A stretch of 64,000 bases of DNA from Arthrobacter sp. ov118 (GCF_900116495.1 NZ_FPAY01000004.1:124001-188000), one strand, 5' to 3'. Counted from the stretch's first letter, positions 8,691 through 17,765 are shown. The notes: generated from the letters alone by a model not told the origin. Program-made: numbers and translations.

Positions 8691-9758
8691 GTGACCAGTA
8701 GCGAAGCCTCCGCACAACGGATCCCGCCGTTTATGTCCTTGGGCTCCGCACGGGCGTTTACGTCTCCTGCCGTCGCTCATGACTATTCGGGTAATCACAC
8801 GTCTCCGGTTGCAAGGGTGGCCGGCATGGCGAGTGTTTCACGTGAAACCTCGCTCCCGCACACCAGCAACGTGCTGGACTCCATCGACGACTCCAGCCCC
8901 ATTGCCCGTGAGCTCGCGCATGAGAACAAGCGCCGCGAACGCCTGCTCGGCAGGCAGCTTCCCAAACCGGAGAAGACGAGGATCTTCACGGTGTCGAACC
9001 AGAAGGGCGGCGTCGGCAAGACGACGACGACCGTCAACATCGCTGCTGCGCTGGCGGCCGCCGGCCTGAACGTGCTCGTGATCGATATCGATCCTCAAGG
9101 CAATGCCTCGACGGCCTTGGGCATTGAACACCACGCCGACGTCGACAGCATTTACGATGTCCTGATCAACGATGTTCCGCTCAAGGACGTCGTTGCGCCG
9201 TGCCCAGATATCGACAAGCTCATTTGCGCGCCCGCCACCATTCACCTTGCCGGTGCCGAGATCGAGCTTGTCAGCCTGGTGGCCCGCGAGCAGCGGCTGC
9301 GCCGTGCTATCGACGTGTACTCCAAGGAGCGCGCCAAGAACGGCGAGGAGCGGCTGGACTACATTTTCATAGACTGCCCGCCAAGCCTGGGCCTGCTGAC
9401 GGTCAATGCCTTCTGCGCTGCCGGTGAAGTCCTGATCCCGATCCAGTGCGAGTACTACGCACTTGAGGGACTCAGTCAGCTCCTGAAAAACATCGAGATG
9501 ATTCAGAAGCACCTGAATGCTGATCTGGTTGTCTCCACAATCCTGCTGACCATGTATGACGGCCGCACCAACCTTGCCGCCCAAGTGGCGGCGGAGGTCC
9601 GTGAACACTTCCCCCAGCAGGTGCTCGGGGCTGTGGTGCCCCGGTCCGTCCGCATTTCAGAAGCGCCGAGTTACCAGCAGACCGTCATGACCTACGATCC
9701 TTCTTCCAGCGGCGCCCTGTCCTATCTGGAAGCCGCAGCGGAAATCGCTGAACGTTAG
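8691..9758 (+). CDS. parA: Chromosome partitioning ATPase ParA (Soj)
   Basis: ParA is a Walker-type ATPase that forms the gradient on the nucleoid along which ParB-parS complexes segregate; Soj-type ParA can also modulate DnaA. The 355-residue protein has the deviant Walker A KGGVGKTTT (105-113), DIDPQGNAS and FIDCPPSLGLLTVNA. The ATPase domain begins near residue 97, leaving a roughly 95-residue N-terminal extension without recognisable fold. Part of that extension (VSRET, about residues 49-53) is encoded by a parS site. The start is GTG at 8691; a start at ATG 8826 would remove part of the extension. It is followed after 67 bp by parB. Confidence 0.95.
   Translation: MTSSEASAQRIPPFMSLGSARAFTSPAVAHDYSGNHTSPVARVAGMASVSRETSLPHTSNVLDSIDDSSPIARELAHENKRRERLLGRQLPKPEKTRIFTVSNQKGGVGKTTTTVNIAAALAAAGLNVLVIDIDPQGNASTALGIEHHADVDSIYDVLINDVPLKDVVAPCPDIDKLICAPATIHLAGAEIELVSLVAREQRLRRAIDVYSKERAKNGEERLDYIFIDCPPSLGLLTVNAFCAAGEVLIPIQCEYYALEGLSQLLKNIEMIQKHLNADLVVSTILLTMYDGRTNLAAQVAAEVREHFPQQVLGAVVPRSVRISEAPSYQQTVMTYDPSSSGALSYLEAAAEIAER
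8834..8849. other. parS site inside the parA coding sequence
   Basis: TGTTTCACGTGAAACC, 15 of 16 bases identical to the consensus TGTTTCACGTGAAACA. It lies in the N-terminal extension of parA and is read as VSRET. Confidence 0.9.
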
Positions 9759-9782
9759 AATCTTTCAAGAATTGCACTAGCC

Positions 9783-9805
9783 AGAGCCAGGCAAGTCCCG
9801 GCTCT
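9783..9805 (+). terminator. Hairpin between parA and parB
   Basis: Arms AGAGCC and GGCTCT with an 11-base loop are followed by TTTC. The U-tract is short, so this may be a partial terminator or attenuator that sets the parA to parB ratio. Confidence 0.35.
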
Positions 9806-9825
9806 TTCACCGGAGGGATTTATCC

Positions 9826-11097
9826 ATGAGCGATAAGCGACGCGGCCTCGGCCGTGGACTTGGCGCACTCATTCCAAGTTCCGCCTCGGCTAACGCCTCC
9901 GGAAACGGTGCTGCTCCGTCCCGGCCCGTGGATCTCTTCTTCCCCGAAGCCCGGAAGAAGGCTTCCGACGCCGAGGCGCTCCTAGACGTCAACGACGCCG
10001 CGCAGGCCACTGTGCCGGAGTCCGCCCCCGTCAGGGCTGACGAGTCCTCTGATCTCACTGTTGATACCACTGAATCCGACGCCGCTACTGCCGAGGTCGA
10101 AGTCGACGTCGCTGCCAGCGCGGGGTCCACGGGATCCAAGGAGGCTCCCGCCCGGAAGGCGGCTGTGCCGAAGTCGAAGTCTGCTGCTGCCAAGCCGGCC
10201 GCGGCAGATGCCGGCGAGCAATTGGCGTTTGAGTCCACATCGGTGCAGGATGACGAGAGGGCAGTTGAACTCGTAGAGGTTCCCGGTGTCAGGTTCGCCG
10301 AAATTCCGGTCACGGACATCCATCCCAACCGCAAACAGCCCCGTTCTGTCTTCGATGAGGATGACATGGCGGAACTGGTGCACTCAGTGCGCGAAATCGG
10401 TGTTCTCCAGCCAATTGTGGTCCGCACCTCAACCGAAGAAGGTGGCGAACCCTATGAGCTTGTCATGGGTGAGCGTCGCTGGCGGGCAGTACAGGCCGCA
10501 GGCCTGGAAACGATCCCCGCGATTGTCCGTGATACCACCGATGACGACCTCCTCCGCGATGCGCTGCTGGAGAACCTGCACCGCAGCCAGCTGAACCCTC
10601 TTGAGGAGGCTGCGGCGTACCAGCAGCTTCTCGAGGACTTCGGAACTACGCACGAACAGTTGGCGGACCGGATCGGACGTTCACGGCCCCAGGTGTCCAA
10701 CACCCTGCGGCTGCTGAAGCTTCCCCCACTGGTCCAGCGGCGGGTTGCCGCAAACGTTATCTCGGCCGGCCACGCCCGTGCGTTGCTTGCACTTCCGGAC
10801 GCCGCGGCCATGGAACGGCTGGCCCAGAAGATCGTTGCCGAGGGTATGTCGGTCCGGGCGACCGAGGAAGCCGTGACCCTGTACCAGAGCCCTGCGTCCC
10901 CGACCAAGAACAACATTCCGCGGCCGGGTGCACGCCACGAGCGGCTCGACTATCTGGCGTCGTCGCTTTCTGACCGCTTGGATACCAACGTGAAGATCTC
11001 CCTGGGCGCCCGCAAGGGTCGCGTCAGCATCGAGTTCGCCAGCGTTGAGGACCTGAACCGCATCATGGACGTTCTCACGCCGGGATCGCCGAGCTGA
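9826..11097 (+). CDS. parB: Chromosome partitioning protein ParB (CTP-dependent clamp)
   Basis: ParB binds parS, hydrolyses CTP and slides on DNA to form the partition complex that ParA moves. The 423-residue protein has the N-terminal ParA-contact motif RRGLGRGLGALIP, a long A/S/E-rich linker (about residues 25-150), and then the N-domain with CTP-binding boxes, including HPNRKQPR, GVLQPIVVR, GERRWRA and ENLHRSQLNPLEEA. The helix-turn-helix segment (LADRIGRSRPQVSNTLRLLKLP) recognises parS, and a C-terminal dimerisation domain follows. The linker is about 100 residues longer than in typical ParB. GGAGGG precedes ATG 9826. The neighbouring non-coding region holds its binding sites. Confidence 0.97.
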   Translation: MSDKRRGLGRGLGALIPSSASANASGNGAAPSRPVDLFFPEARKKASDAEALLDVNDAAQATVPESAPVRADESSDLTVDTTESDAATAEVEVDVAASAGSTGSKEAPARKAAVPKSKSAAAKPAAADAGEQLAFESTSVQDDERAVELVEVPGVRFAEIPVTDIHPNRKQPRSVFDEDDMAELVHSVREIGVLQPIVVRTSTEEGGEPYELVMGERRWRAVQAAGLETIPAIVRDTTDDDLLRDALLENLHRSQLNPLEEAAAYQQLLEDFGTTHEQLADRIGRSRPQVSNTLRLLKLPPLVQRRVAANVISAGHARALLALPDAAAMERLAQKIVAEGMSVRATEEAVTLYQSPASPTKNNIPRPGARHERLDYLASSLSDRLDTNVKISLGARKGRVSIEFASVEDLNRIMDVLTPGSPS

Positions 11098-11133
11098 GTT
11101 AGGAGCAGCCCCAAGAGGGTGCCACGCTTTTCG

Positions 11134-11165
11134 GAAGGGCTTGTTTCACGTGAAACAGGCCCTTC
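11134..11165 (+). terminator. parB terminator-like hairpin built around a parS site
   Basis: A 32-base inverted repeat (arms from GAAGGGC to GCCCTTC with one G-T mismatch) is centred on the perfect parS at 11142-11157. On the plus strand it is followed by TTCTTTGTTTC. The same sequence can therefore act as the transcription terminator of parB and as a ParB site. Confidence 0.6.
11142..11157. other. parS site (perfect consensus)
   Basis: TGTTTCACGTGAAACA, 16 of 16 bases, 45 bp after the parB stop, at the centre of a longer inverted repeat. Confidence 0.95.
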
Positions 11166-11600
11166 TTCTTTGTTTCGGTCCGTTTAGCGGCTGTAGATCC
11201 CGTCGTTCTACCATCCGCGCGCCCGGTATCCCGAGCGCCGTTGTGCCCGGCGGGTGGGCTCGCCTTCCCAAATCCAGGCCGGCTGGGGTCAATGACGCCG
11301 TCTGTCCGCCCCGGCTCTCCGACCTAACCGCTTTGGTGGCCCAGATGGGCACGCGCTGCTGGGCCAGCATCAGCTTCTTGCATGTGGCTGAGGCAGGGGT
11401 TTCATGCGGTGTCAACGTTGGATCGGGCCATCGTAGCCGCATTTGTGCGGTCGTCGTGATGTGCGGGGCCTCTCTGACATTGTGCTGGCGCGGTCCCCAG
11501 GATGCCAGCTATGTCCTCCCTACTTGGGGTCCAAGAAGCTTCGCTCAACCAAGGCCGATCTGCCCGCCGTGTCCTTCACCGTCATGCAGACCACCATTGA

Positions 11601-11616
11601 TGTTTCACGTGAAACG
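11601..11616. other. parS site
   Basis: TGTTTCACGTGAAACG, 15 of 16 consensus bases. It is paired with the next site, the start positions being 27 bp apart. Confidence 0.93.
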
Positions 11617-11627
11617 CCCCGGACTGC

Positions 11628-11643
11628 TGTTTCACGTGAAACG
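11628..11643. other. parS site
   Basis: TGTTTCACGTGAAACG, 15 of 16 consensus bases; the second member of a close pair, with only 11 bp between the two sites. Confidence 0.93.
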
Positions 11644-13351
11644 ACAGACACCCTGCGCGGACCAACAGCACTCATCAGTCAGTGAAATAGACCCCCGAGC
11701 ATACAAGGACACGAGCATGGAGACGCCGCACACGGTCAATGTAGCCCCTCTCCAGTCATCCCACCCTCCAGGCAGCATCCCAGAAGACCGCGCACGGCTC
11801 GCCCAGCCAATACCGGGGAACCGCGGGTTGCCTGGGGACGGTTGAATAGGCGGTGTGCGGGAACCCTTGGCGCTGAGGAACCCGAGGATACGGAGCGTCC
11901 GGCTCACCGTGCGGCCGCACGCTCCCGACCTCTGCGGTGTCTGGGCTGCTTATGGGTGTGAAACCGATGGGGTCTACATTCACAGGTGACCTCAGTAAAA
12001 GCCCGGCGTCGTAGGTGGAGACCGTCGGGAGCTTACTCGGCCGCATGACAGATGAGCTTGGAGCCTGGTAACCCGGAGCCTAGAACCCTGGGCCCGCGGA
12101 CCCGGGGCGCCTGAAGCGACTGACGTGTCGTTGCATTGAATGCTCCTCCCTCTTCGTGCGTTTGCAGGTGCCCCTCCGCAGCCGCCCCACCCCCATGCGT
12201 TCGTCTCGCGCCCATATGCACGGCGAGCACTCCTGTTCGGTCACCTCCCGGTCAGCTCACGGGCGGTGATCTGAGGCGTTCCTAGCGCTCCTGTGTGCGC
12301 GTGACTGTAGGGCGAACCTCCTCCTCGGCCGCGCGGTGGTGTCAGACTATTGCTCGCGCTGGCGCTCAGCTCGTCTCCTCACGAGAAGGAGAAACCGGCC
12401 GGAAGGCTTAGGGGGTGGGACGCTCACAGACGATTCGGTTGCCTAAAGGACGCCCTGAGCAACCACAGTGAAATTCCCAGGGTGATCCGCCCCTCGCTCA
12501 CTAGTCTGCGTGGAGCGTTGCGGAGGTACTGCTGTGCAGCAGGAGTGTCTACGTACGACTCGAACCGTGGTCCGAGAAGCGCGGCCAAGGGAAGCAGTAC
12601 GCTGTGCTCGTGTAGCTGTCGTACTGCAGGACTTAAGCGTGAGCATGGGTGGTCGATGCACATTGGCCGGAAGCCCCTGACCGGTCCTGGCCTGCCAGTG
12701 TCCACGGCATCACCTGCCAAGAGGCACGGTCCGGTCGGTAAGCCCGGACTCCGGGAAGTCCGCCATGTTCTGGGGACGGCCGTAGCTGCGGGCACTCACA
12801 GCTCCTCCTCGGGCGTCGGAATCCGATGGTGAGATCGTCCTCGGGGACAGCTCCGTAGACTGTTCCTTCTTAGCACTCGACTGCTCTGCATTCACCGGAC
12901 CAGCGTGTGACCCGCACCCGTAAGGCAGTTGTCGGTGCACCGACGAACTCTAGTGGTCGGGTGCACAGTCGCAGGAAGGCCTGCTCCCCAAAGACAGGCA
13001 GCGGCACCTTGGTTAGAGGCCACTCACGTAGCTGTGCATCGGCAAACTGTGGATGGTCGCAAATCGCATACCGCCATCCTTCCGCTCCCCCGGGCCTCCG
13101 ACTTTGGCGATGGTCGCGCCAAGCTCTCCCCACCGGCGGGCAAACTCGTTGTCGCAATCCCGCAGTCGCGCAGTCCCGCTGGCACATCTGTCCCCGGGTG
13201 CGTGGACGGTGCTGGTGACCCTTCGCATCATCCCCAGGACTGCTTCTTGCTGATGGTTCGAGCCTGCGCTCCTTGGAGTCGAGGAAGGAAGTTCAGGACG
13301 ATTTGGGGCCTTCAGCAGTACGGAAGGTGGCAGCAAGAAGCAGTGGTAGTC

Positions 13352-13396
13352 GGTGGATATCGCCGTGGATAACCCGGTGGATAACTTTGTGGATTA
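13352..13396. other. Four DnaA-box-like 9-mers at exact 12-bp spacing
   Basis: GGTGGATAT (13352), CGTGGATAA (13364), GGTGGATAA (13376) and TGTGGATTA (13388) all lie in the same orientation with start positions 12 bp apart. The DnaA box consensus in this orientation is TGTGGATAA. The unit length of 12 bp makes this a tandem repeat as well as a box cluster. It lies about 90 bp left of a parS site. Whether DnaA binds is not shown by sequence alone. Confidence 0.7.
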
Positions 13397-13485
13397 GGTG
13401 TGTTCTATTTCCACAAGTGGGGCTGGTGTGGGTGCTGTCGATTGGTCTCCCCGAGGCGGCATCTTCGCACTGAACGTTGTCCGCC

Positions 13486-13501
13486 CGTTTCACGTGAAAC
13501 G
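13486..13501. other. parS site (variant with C/G ends)
   Basis: CGTTTCACGTGAAACG, 14 of 16 consensus bases but still a perfect palindrome. It lies between the two DnaA-box-like clusters. Confidence 0.85.
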
Positions 13502-13739
13502 TCGCTACCGCTGCAGCTGACCGGCGGGCATGCACCCGATCCCGCAGCACTCGATTCGACGCGGATCGGTTAATTTTGCGGGTTTTTGCAAGGAAACGGA
13601 GGCGCGCGCTCCCCGCGCCTTGTGTGTGTCGGTAGCGTCTCACTTCCGAGCGGATCAGGGGTCTTTGGCATTCTCCGACAGTCCGCCCGAAGGCAGTCCA
13701 TGGCTCCGCACAAAGTGGTGTGAACAATCTCTCATAGCC

Positions 13740-13773
13740 TGTGGATAACCATGTGTATAACTTCTGTGGAGAA
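13740..13773. other. Second DnaA-box-like cluster
   Basis: A perfect TGTGGATAA at 13740-13748 is followed 12 bp on by TGTGTATAA (13752-13760) and then by TGTGGAGAA (13765-13773). Orientation and near-12-bp spacing match the cluster about 390 bp to the left. Confidence 0.6.
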
Positions 13774-14896
13774 CGGGACAAGGCAGAGGAAGTGGAGGCC
13801 CAACTCGTCGGCTTCTTGAGCAAATCCCCTCCCCGTTTTCCGATCGAAGTTGCCCCGTAAGCGGGCCCGGTCTTGGGTTCGATTTCCCCGATCGCTGGTA
13901 GGCCGCGGTGTCGGAAGCGATACTTTTGCCGCGGCGGGCCCTAGTGATGGACGCTCTGAGACACCGAACGGTGCCGGGCAGAGTGCCCTGGTCCGAAGTT
14001 CTGACGATTTCATGCTTGGGGCCGGCAATCGATCGCTACGATTCTCACGCCATCGCGAGGACGGAACGAGGATTCGGGCGTAGCGACAGGCAGCATGGTG
14101 AGGGGTTTCTGGTGCTCTGAGTGCGATGCTGTATTGGGAAACCAGCGAAGCCTCAGGTTGCCGAATGGACAGGACTACTAACAAGAAGCTCTCGTTCTGC
14201 GGATGACCGCGATAATCCGGTACCTTGGTCCGGGCGGGCGTGCCGCGACCACTTGGATTTGGATGTCCCCGGAACCGTCGCAAAAACCGGGCCGACGCTG
14301 GCGTGCTGCTCCACCGGGACCCAATAGCGCGGGGACCCGCAATAGAGTGGCCGCGGGGAGGCCGAGACCGGACCTTGTCCTCGGCGTAGTTGATCATGCG
14401 TGGCGGCGCCTGGATGATGGCAGTACAGAAGGACCAGGCTTGCTTCCGTGCGTAACAGCTAACGGCATGACTTCAGGCTGCGCGGGCGTATCGAACTGGA
14501 GAACCGGATCGCGCCGGGATTTCTGCGGCCGCTATTCGCGATGTCCCGGAACATTGTCAGTTCGCGGTGCCGGAGTCACTGTGCATGGAAGCCACCGAGC
14601 CAGGGTGCCAGTCGGTTGCGATCGCTCAAGAATAGGCGTCGGGCAACCCAACCGCCGCATCTTATAGAGCGAGGGTGGGTGCGCGGCCGCGCACAACGGG
14701 TGCTCTGGGCGAGGCGACGTGTCCCTGCGCTGCCCTTGCATGTTTCACGGGCTAGGAACCAGGCGTTGTTCCGGTGGATCCATCGCCAGCTCTCCAGCAC
14801 CTGCGGCATCCGGTGACACAGGGTGCACGGGCTGCGCAACATGCTATTCCCGACCGGTATCCCTTGTGGGTGCTCCTCATCCTGCAGAGCCGTGCA

Positions 14897-14912
14897 CGTT
14901 TCACGTGAAACA
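14897..14912. other. parS site
   Basis: CGTTTCACGTGAAACA, 15 of 16 consensus bases. Confidence 0.92.
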
Positions 14913-15164
14913 ACCCCGTCGCTGCTTTGCCCACAGTCACCGTTTCTGTCAGAGTCCCAATTTCGTCAGGGAAAAGCATTGTGGGTCTCTACTAATTAGG
15001 CGGCGCTGCAGCCTTGGACGTTATGACTGACCCCTTCGCAGAGGTGTCGGCACGTGGTTCCGATCGAAATAGACGAAGCTGTCCGATTGAAATACACCGG
15101 CGACGCCGCTGGCCGAAGGGACTAGTAGTTGACTATCGCTTCATGCCCGGTTCGTGGCGTCGAT

Positions 15165-15180
15165 GGTTTCACGTGAAACA
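15165..15180. other. parS site
   Basis: GGTTTCACGTGAAACA, 15 of 16 consensus bases. Confidence 0.92.
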
Positions 15181-15621
15181 CCGCAGCTGGCAGTGGTCCT
15201 GCTGCGGTTCACCGTCACACGCCTTCCGCCGCGGCAGGAGGAGGGCTCGCGCCGGACGGGCCCTCCGGGTGTAGCAGTACTCGTGCGGCAGCCTCAGCGC
15301 CTCAGGTGAAACACACGGCACACGCCGCGTCGGCTGACCCGGCATACCGGCTCAAGTGAAGCGGGCAGTCGGACGTCAGAGCGTCGGTCCTCTGCAGGCG
15401 CCGCACCCGGGCTATTTTTAAAGGCGGTGTTGACTACTGGCGTGCCTACTGAGCCTTCGGCTCCAAGACCGTGTGCTGACACAGAGTGCCTGTTGTTTGG
15501 CAAAAGGCACTTGCAAAGGCACAGTACAGGTCTTCGGTGAAACTAGGCGCTGACATTCCCACAGCCGCACTCCAGCCGCACCGCACCCACTCTATCCCTC
15601 CCCCAGCGTCGGTGTGCCGGA

Positions 15622-15637
15622 TGTTTCACGTGAAACG
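15622..15637. other. parS site
   Basis: TGTTTCACGTGAAACG, 15 of 16 consensus bases. Confidence 0.93.
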
Positions 15638-15879
15638 GCAGTCCCGTGAGTGCGAACGGGAACCTGACTAGAACGTGGGGCCAGCCACAAAGCAGCGGTG
15701 CCGCCCGGGGGTAGTAAGCCTGACGCAGGGGCGGTACGTGTTGGCGCCGAGCCTCCGCCGGGAGAAGCAGTCATACCGGTGTCTCGCCGCTGGTGGGCCC
15801 TCAGACCCGACCCCCAACGGGAGAAACGAAGCTCTGGCCCCACGTCAGACCCCTCCTGGGGCCCCACTCCTCCGAGGTG

Positions 15880-15907
15880 CTCTGCTGTTTCACGTGAAAC
15901 AGCAGAG
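15880..15907. other. parS site within a 28-bp perfect palindrome
   Basis: A perfect 16-base parS (15886-15901) is extended on each side by six complementary bases (CTCTGC... and ...GCAGAG in part), giving a 28-bp palindrome. It is the rightmost parS and, with the copy at 11142, one of two perfect ones; both perfect copies sit in extended palindromes. Confidence 0.93.
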
Positions 15908-16235
15908 AGCAGTGACCTGACCTGGTTCCACGGGGGCCTCAGCGGCCCGCAGGGCCTGCAAAATCGGGGATCGGCGCGCAAGACCTAGGGCATCTTCCCC
16001 CGAGTGAGAGCAGCACCATGTCGGCGCCACCTGTAGAAATTCTCCGAAGTAGACAACCCCGTCCAGTGTCCTTCGTCTGCGCCGGGTACACAGGGCGGCC
16101 GCTGCAATCACCCCTCCCCCATTCCGAGCCGCCTGCACAAGAACGCGACTGTTCAAGAGCGCCGCGCCGCGGGGCCGCGCATTGCAGAAGCCGCACGGCG
16201 CAGGAACGGTACCGTGCTGAAGCCCCCCCGCGCAG

Positions 16236-16286
16236 AAGTTCCACCGCACAAAAAGTTCCACCGCACAAAAGCCACACGCCACAGAA
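16236..16286. repeat. Decayed 17-bp tandem repeat
   Basis: AAGTTCCACCGCACAA occurs at 16236 and again 17 bp later at 16253; weaker relatives (AAGCCACACGCCACA, AAGTCCCACAGCAA) follow. It lies between the last parS and the trxA terminator. No function is evident. Confidence 0.5.
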
Positions 16287-16329
16287 GTCCCACAGCAATA
16301 CACCCCCAACGACTGCGGCGTCTACCCAC

Positions 16330-16362
16330 AAAAAAGTGGCCCCCGCACGTAGCGGGGGCCAC
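16330..16362 (-). terminator. Rho-independent terminator of trxA
   Basis: Perfect 11-base arms GTGGCCCCCGC and GCGGGGGCCAC enclose a 5-base loop; on the minus strand the stem is followed by six Ts. It lies about 80 bp after the trxA stop and closes the leftward murJ-to-trxA series at the edge of the parS region. Confidence 0.92.
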
Positions 16363-16442
16363 CATAAGTGGGTCGGGGCATCATGCCCTCAGCCAGTCTG
16401 GAGCCCAGGCCTCCAGCGACCAGGCACGAACCCAGCTCGGGT

Positions 16443-16769
16443 TCAGGACAGGACGTCCGCGAATTCCTTTTCGAAGAACTGCTTGGGCCGAGCACCGATG
16501 ACGGTGCTCTTGACCTCACCGCCCTGGAACAGGTAAACGGCCGGGATTGAGGTGATGCCGTACTCGGCGGCGATGGCTGGGTTGTCGTCAACGTTTACCT
16601 TCACGACCTCCACCTTCTCGCTGTACTCCACCGAGATCTCGTCGAGGATCGGTCCGAGCTTGCGGCAGGGGCCGCACCATTCGGCCCAAAAGTCCACAAT
16701 GACCGGCTTGTCGGAGGCCAGTACGTCGGTGCTGAAGCTTGCGTCAGTTACGTCTTTTGCGTTGCTCAT
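16443..16769 (-). CDS. trxA: Thioredoxin
   Basis: A 108-residue thioredoxin, the usual length, with the active site WCGPC at residues 31-35 inside the motif VDFWAEWCGPCRK and the conserved cis-proline loop TSIPAVYLF. It reduces protein disulfides in the cytosol and is recharged by thioredoxin reductase. The reductase gene trxB lies 39 bp upstream in the same direction, so the two form an operon ending at the strong terminator 80 bp downstream. GAGAGAGAC upstream of ATG 16769 is a weak ribosome site. Confidence 0.96.
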   Translation of the reverse strand: MSNAKDVTDASFSTDVLASDKPVIVDFWAEWCGPCRKLGPILDEISVEYSEKVEVVKVNVDDNPAIAAEYGITSIPAVYLFQGGEVKSTVIGARPKQFFEKEFADVLS

Positions 16770-16808
16770 AGCCCTTGTCTCTCTCTTCGATGGGTTGTTG
16801 AACGCCGT

Positions 16809-17765
16809 TTAGGCGTGAAAATCTGCGAGGTAGTGCTCGACGTCAAGAGCGGCCACGCAACCGGAGCCCGAAGCGGTGATTGCCTGGCGGTAGGTCGGAT
16901 CGATCACGTCGCCGGCAGCGAACACACCGGCCACGCTGGTCTTCGAGGTGCGGCCGTCGACGGCAATGGTTCCCTCTGACGTCAGTTCGAGCTTGCCCTT
17001 GACCAGATCGGTTCGAGGATCGTTGCCGATCGCTACGAACACGCCTGTCACGGCCAGTTCGGTTTCCGTGCCGTCCACAAGGTTCTTCAACTTCAATCCG
17101 GTGACTTTGTCCTGCCCGAGGACGTCTTCGACGCCACTGTTCCACACGAAATTGATCTTCTCGTGGGCCAGGGCGCGGTCTGCCATGATCTTGGAGGCGC
17201 GGAGGGTGTCGCGGCGGTGGACGACCGTGACGGACTTGGCGAACTTGGTGAGGAACAGCGCCTCCTCCATGGCTGAGTCGCCGCCGCCGATCACGGCGAT
17301 GTCTTGGTCCTTGAAGAAGAAACCGTCGCAGGTTGCACACCAGCTGACACCATGGCCGGAGAGCCGCTTCTCGTTCGGCAGCCCGAGTTCACGGTACGCC
17401 GAGCCTGTCGACAGGATGATCGAGCGGGCCTTGAAGGTCTCCCCCGTGCCGATGGTCACGGTCTTGATCTCGCCATCCAGATCCAGTTCGGTGACGTCCT
17501 CGAACTGGATCTCCGTGCCAAAGCGGGCAGCCTGCTTCTCGAAGTTCTCCATGAGGTCCGGACCCATGATGCCGTCGGGGAATCCCGGGTAGTTCTCCAC
17601 GTCAGTGGTGTTCATCAGTTCACCGCCGGCGGTGACCGAGCCTGCCAGGAGCAGCGGTTTCAGGTTCGCGCGCGCCGTGTACACCGCTGCGGTGTAGCCC
17701 GCCGGGCCGGAGCCGACGATGATGACATCACGTACTTCGGTGGCAGTGTTTTCTGCGTTGCTCAC
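16809..17765 (-). CDS. trxB: Thioredoxin-disulfide reductase
   Basis: An NADPH-dependent flavoenzyme that reduces thioredoxin. The 318-residue protein shows the FAD Rossmann motif GSGPAG (18-23), the redox centre CATC (143-146), the NADPH motif GGGDSA (160-165) with HRRD following, and the C-terminal FAD motif GVFAAGDV. GTG 17765 is chosen because GGAAGAGG lies upstream and the family sequence begins just after it; the ATG at 17819 would add 18 unconserved residues. Operon with trxA. The gap of 233 bp on its upstream side probably holds the promoter. Confidence 0.95.
   Translation of the reverse strand: MSNAENTATEVRDVIIVGSGPAGYTAAVYTARANLKPLLLAGSVTAGGELMNTTDVENYPGFPDGIMGPDLMENFEKQAARFGTEIQFEDVTELDLDGEIKTVTIGTGETFKARSIILSTGSAYRELGLPNEKRLSGHGVSWCATCDGFFFKDQDIAVIGGGDSAMEEALFLTKFAKSVTVVHRRDTLRASKIMADRALAHEKINFVWNSGVEDVLGQDKVTGLKLKNLVDGTETELAVTGVFVAIGNDPRTDLVKGKLELTSEGTIAVDGRTSKTSVAGVFAAGDVIDPTYRQAITASGSGCVAALDVEHYLADFHA

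Larger units (their letters stand above)
11166..16329. other. Gene-free parS-rich region between parB and trxA (centromere-like)
   Basis: About 5.2 kb without a credible gene. Open frames exist on both strands, but they lack ribosome sites, recognisable domains and the strong GC preference at third positions seen in flanking genes; several start with MFHVK only because parS happens to encode it. The base composition appears less GC-skewed than the flanks. The content that stands out is seven further parS sites (the eighth non-coding copy lies just to the left), isolated parS half-sites (14741-14750, 15305-15313), two DnaA-box-like clusters (13352-13396 and 13740-13773), and a decayed short tandem repeat near 16236. 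I interpret it as the chromosomal centromere region. Confidence 0.8.

Noticed and set aside
11141..11845. ORF starting MFHVKQ after parB, 234 residues
   Set aside because: Its start is an accident of parS (TTTCACGTG encodes FHV). There is no domain or ribosome site, and other open frames overlap on the other strand.
13255..13275. tRNA-like T-arm motif (GGTTCGAGCC) and another at 13876 (GGGTTCGATTTCCC)
   Set aside because: No matching acceptor stem, anticodon arm or CCA context could be found on either strand.
13732..14397. 221-residue minus-strand ORF in the parS region
   Set aside because: Composition is rich in R, P and S as in a shadow frame, with no recognisable motif, and its C-terminal end is produced by the DnaA-box repeat (IHMVIHRL).
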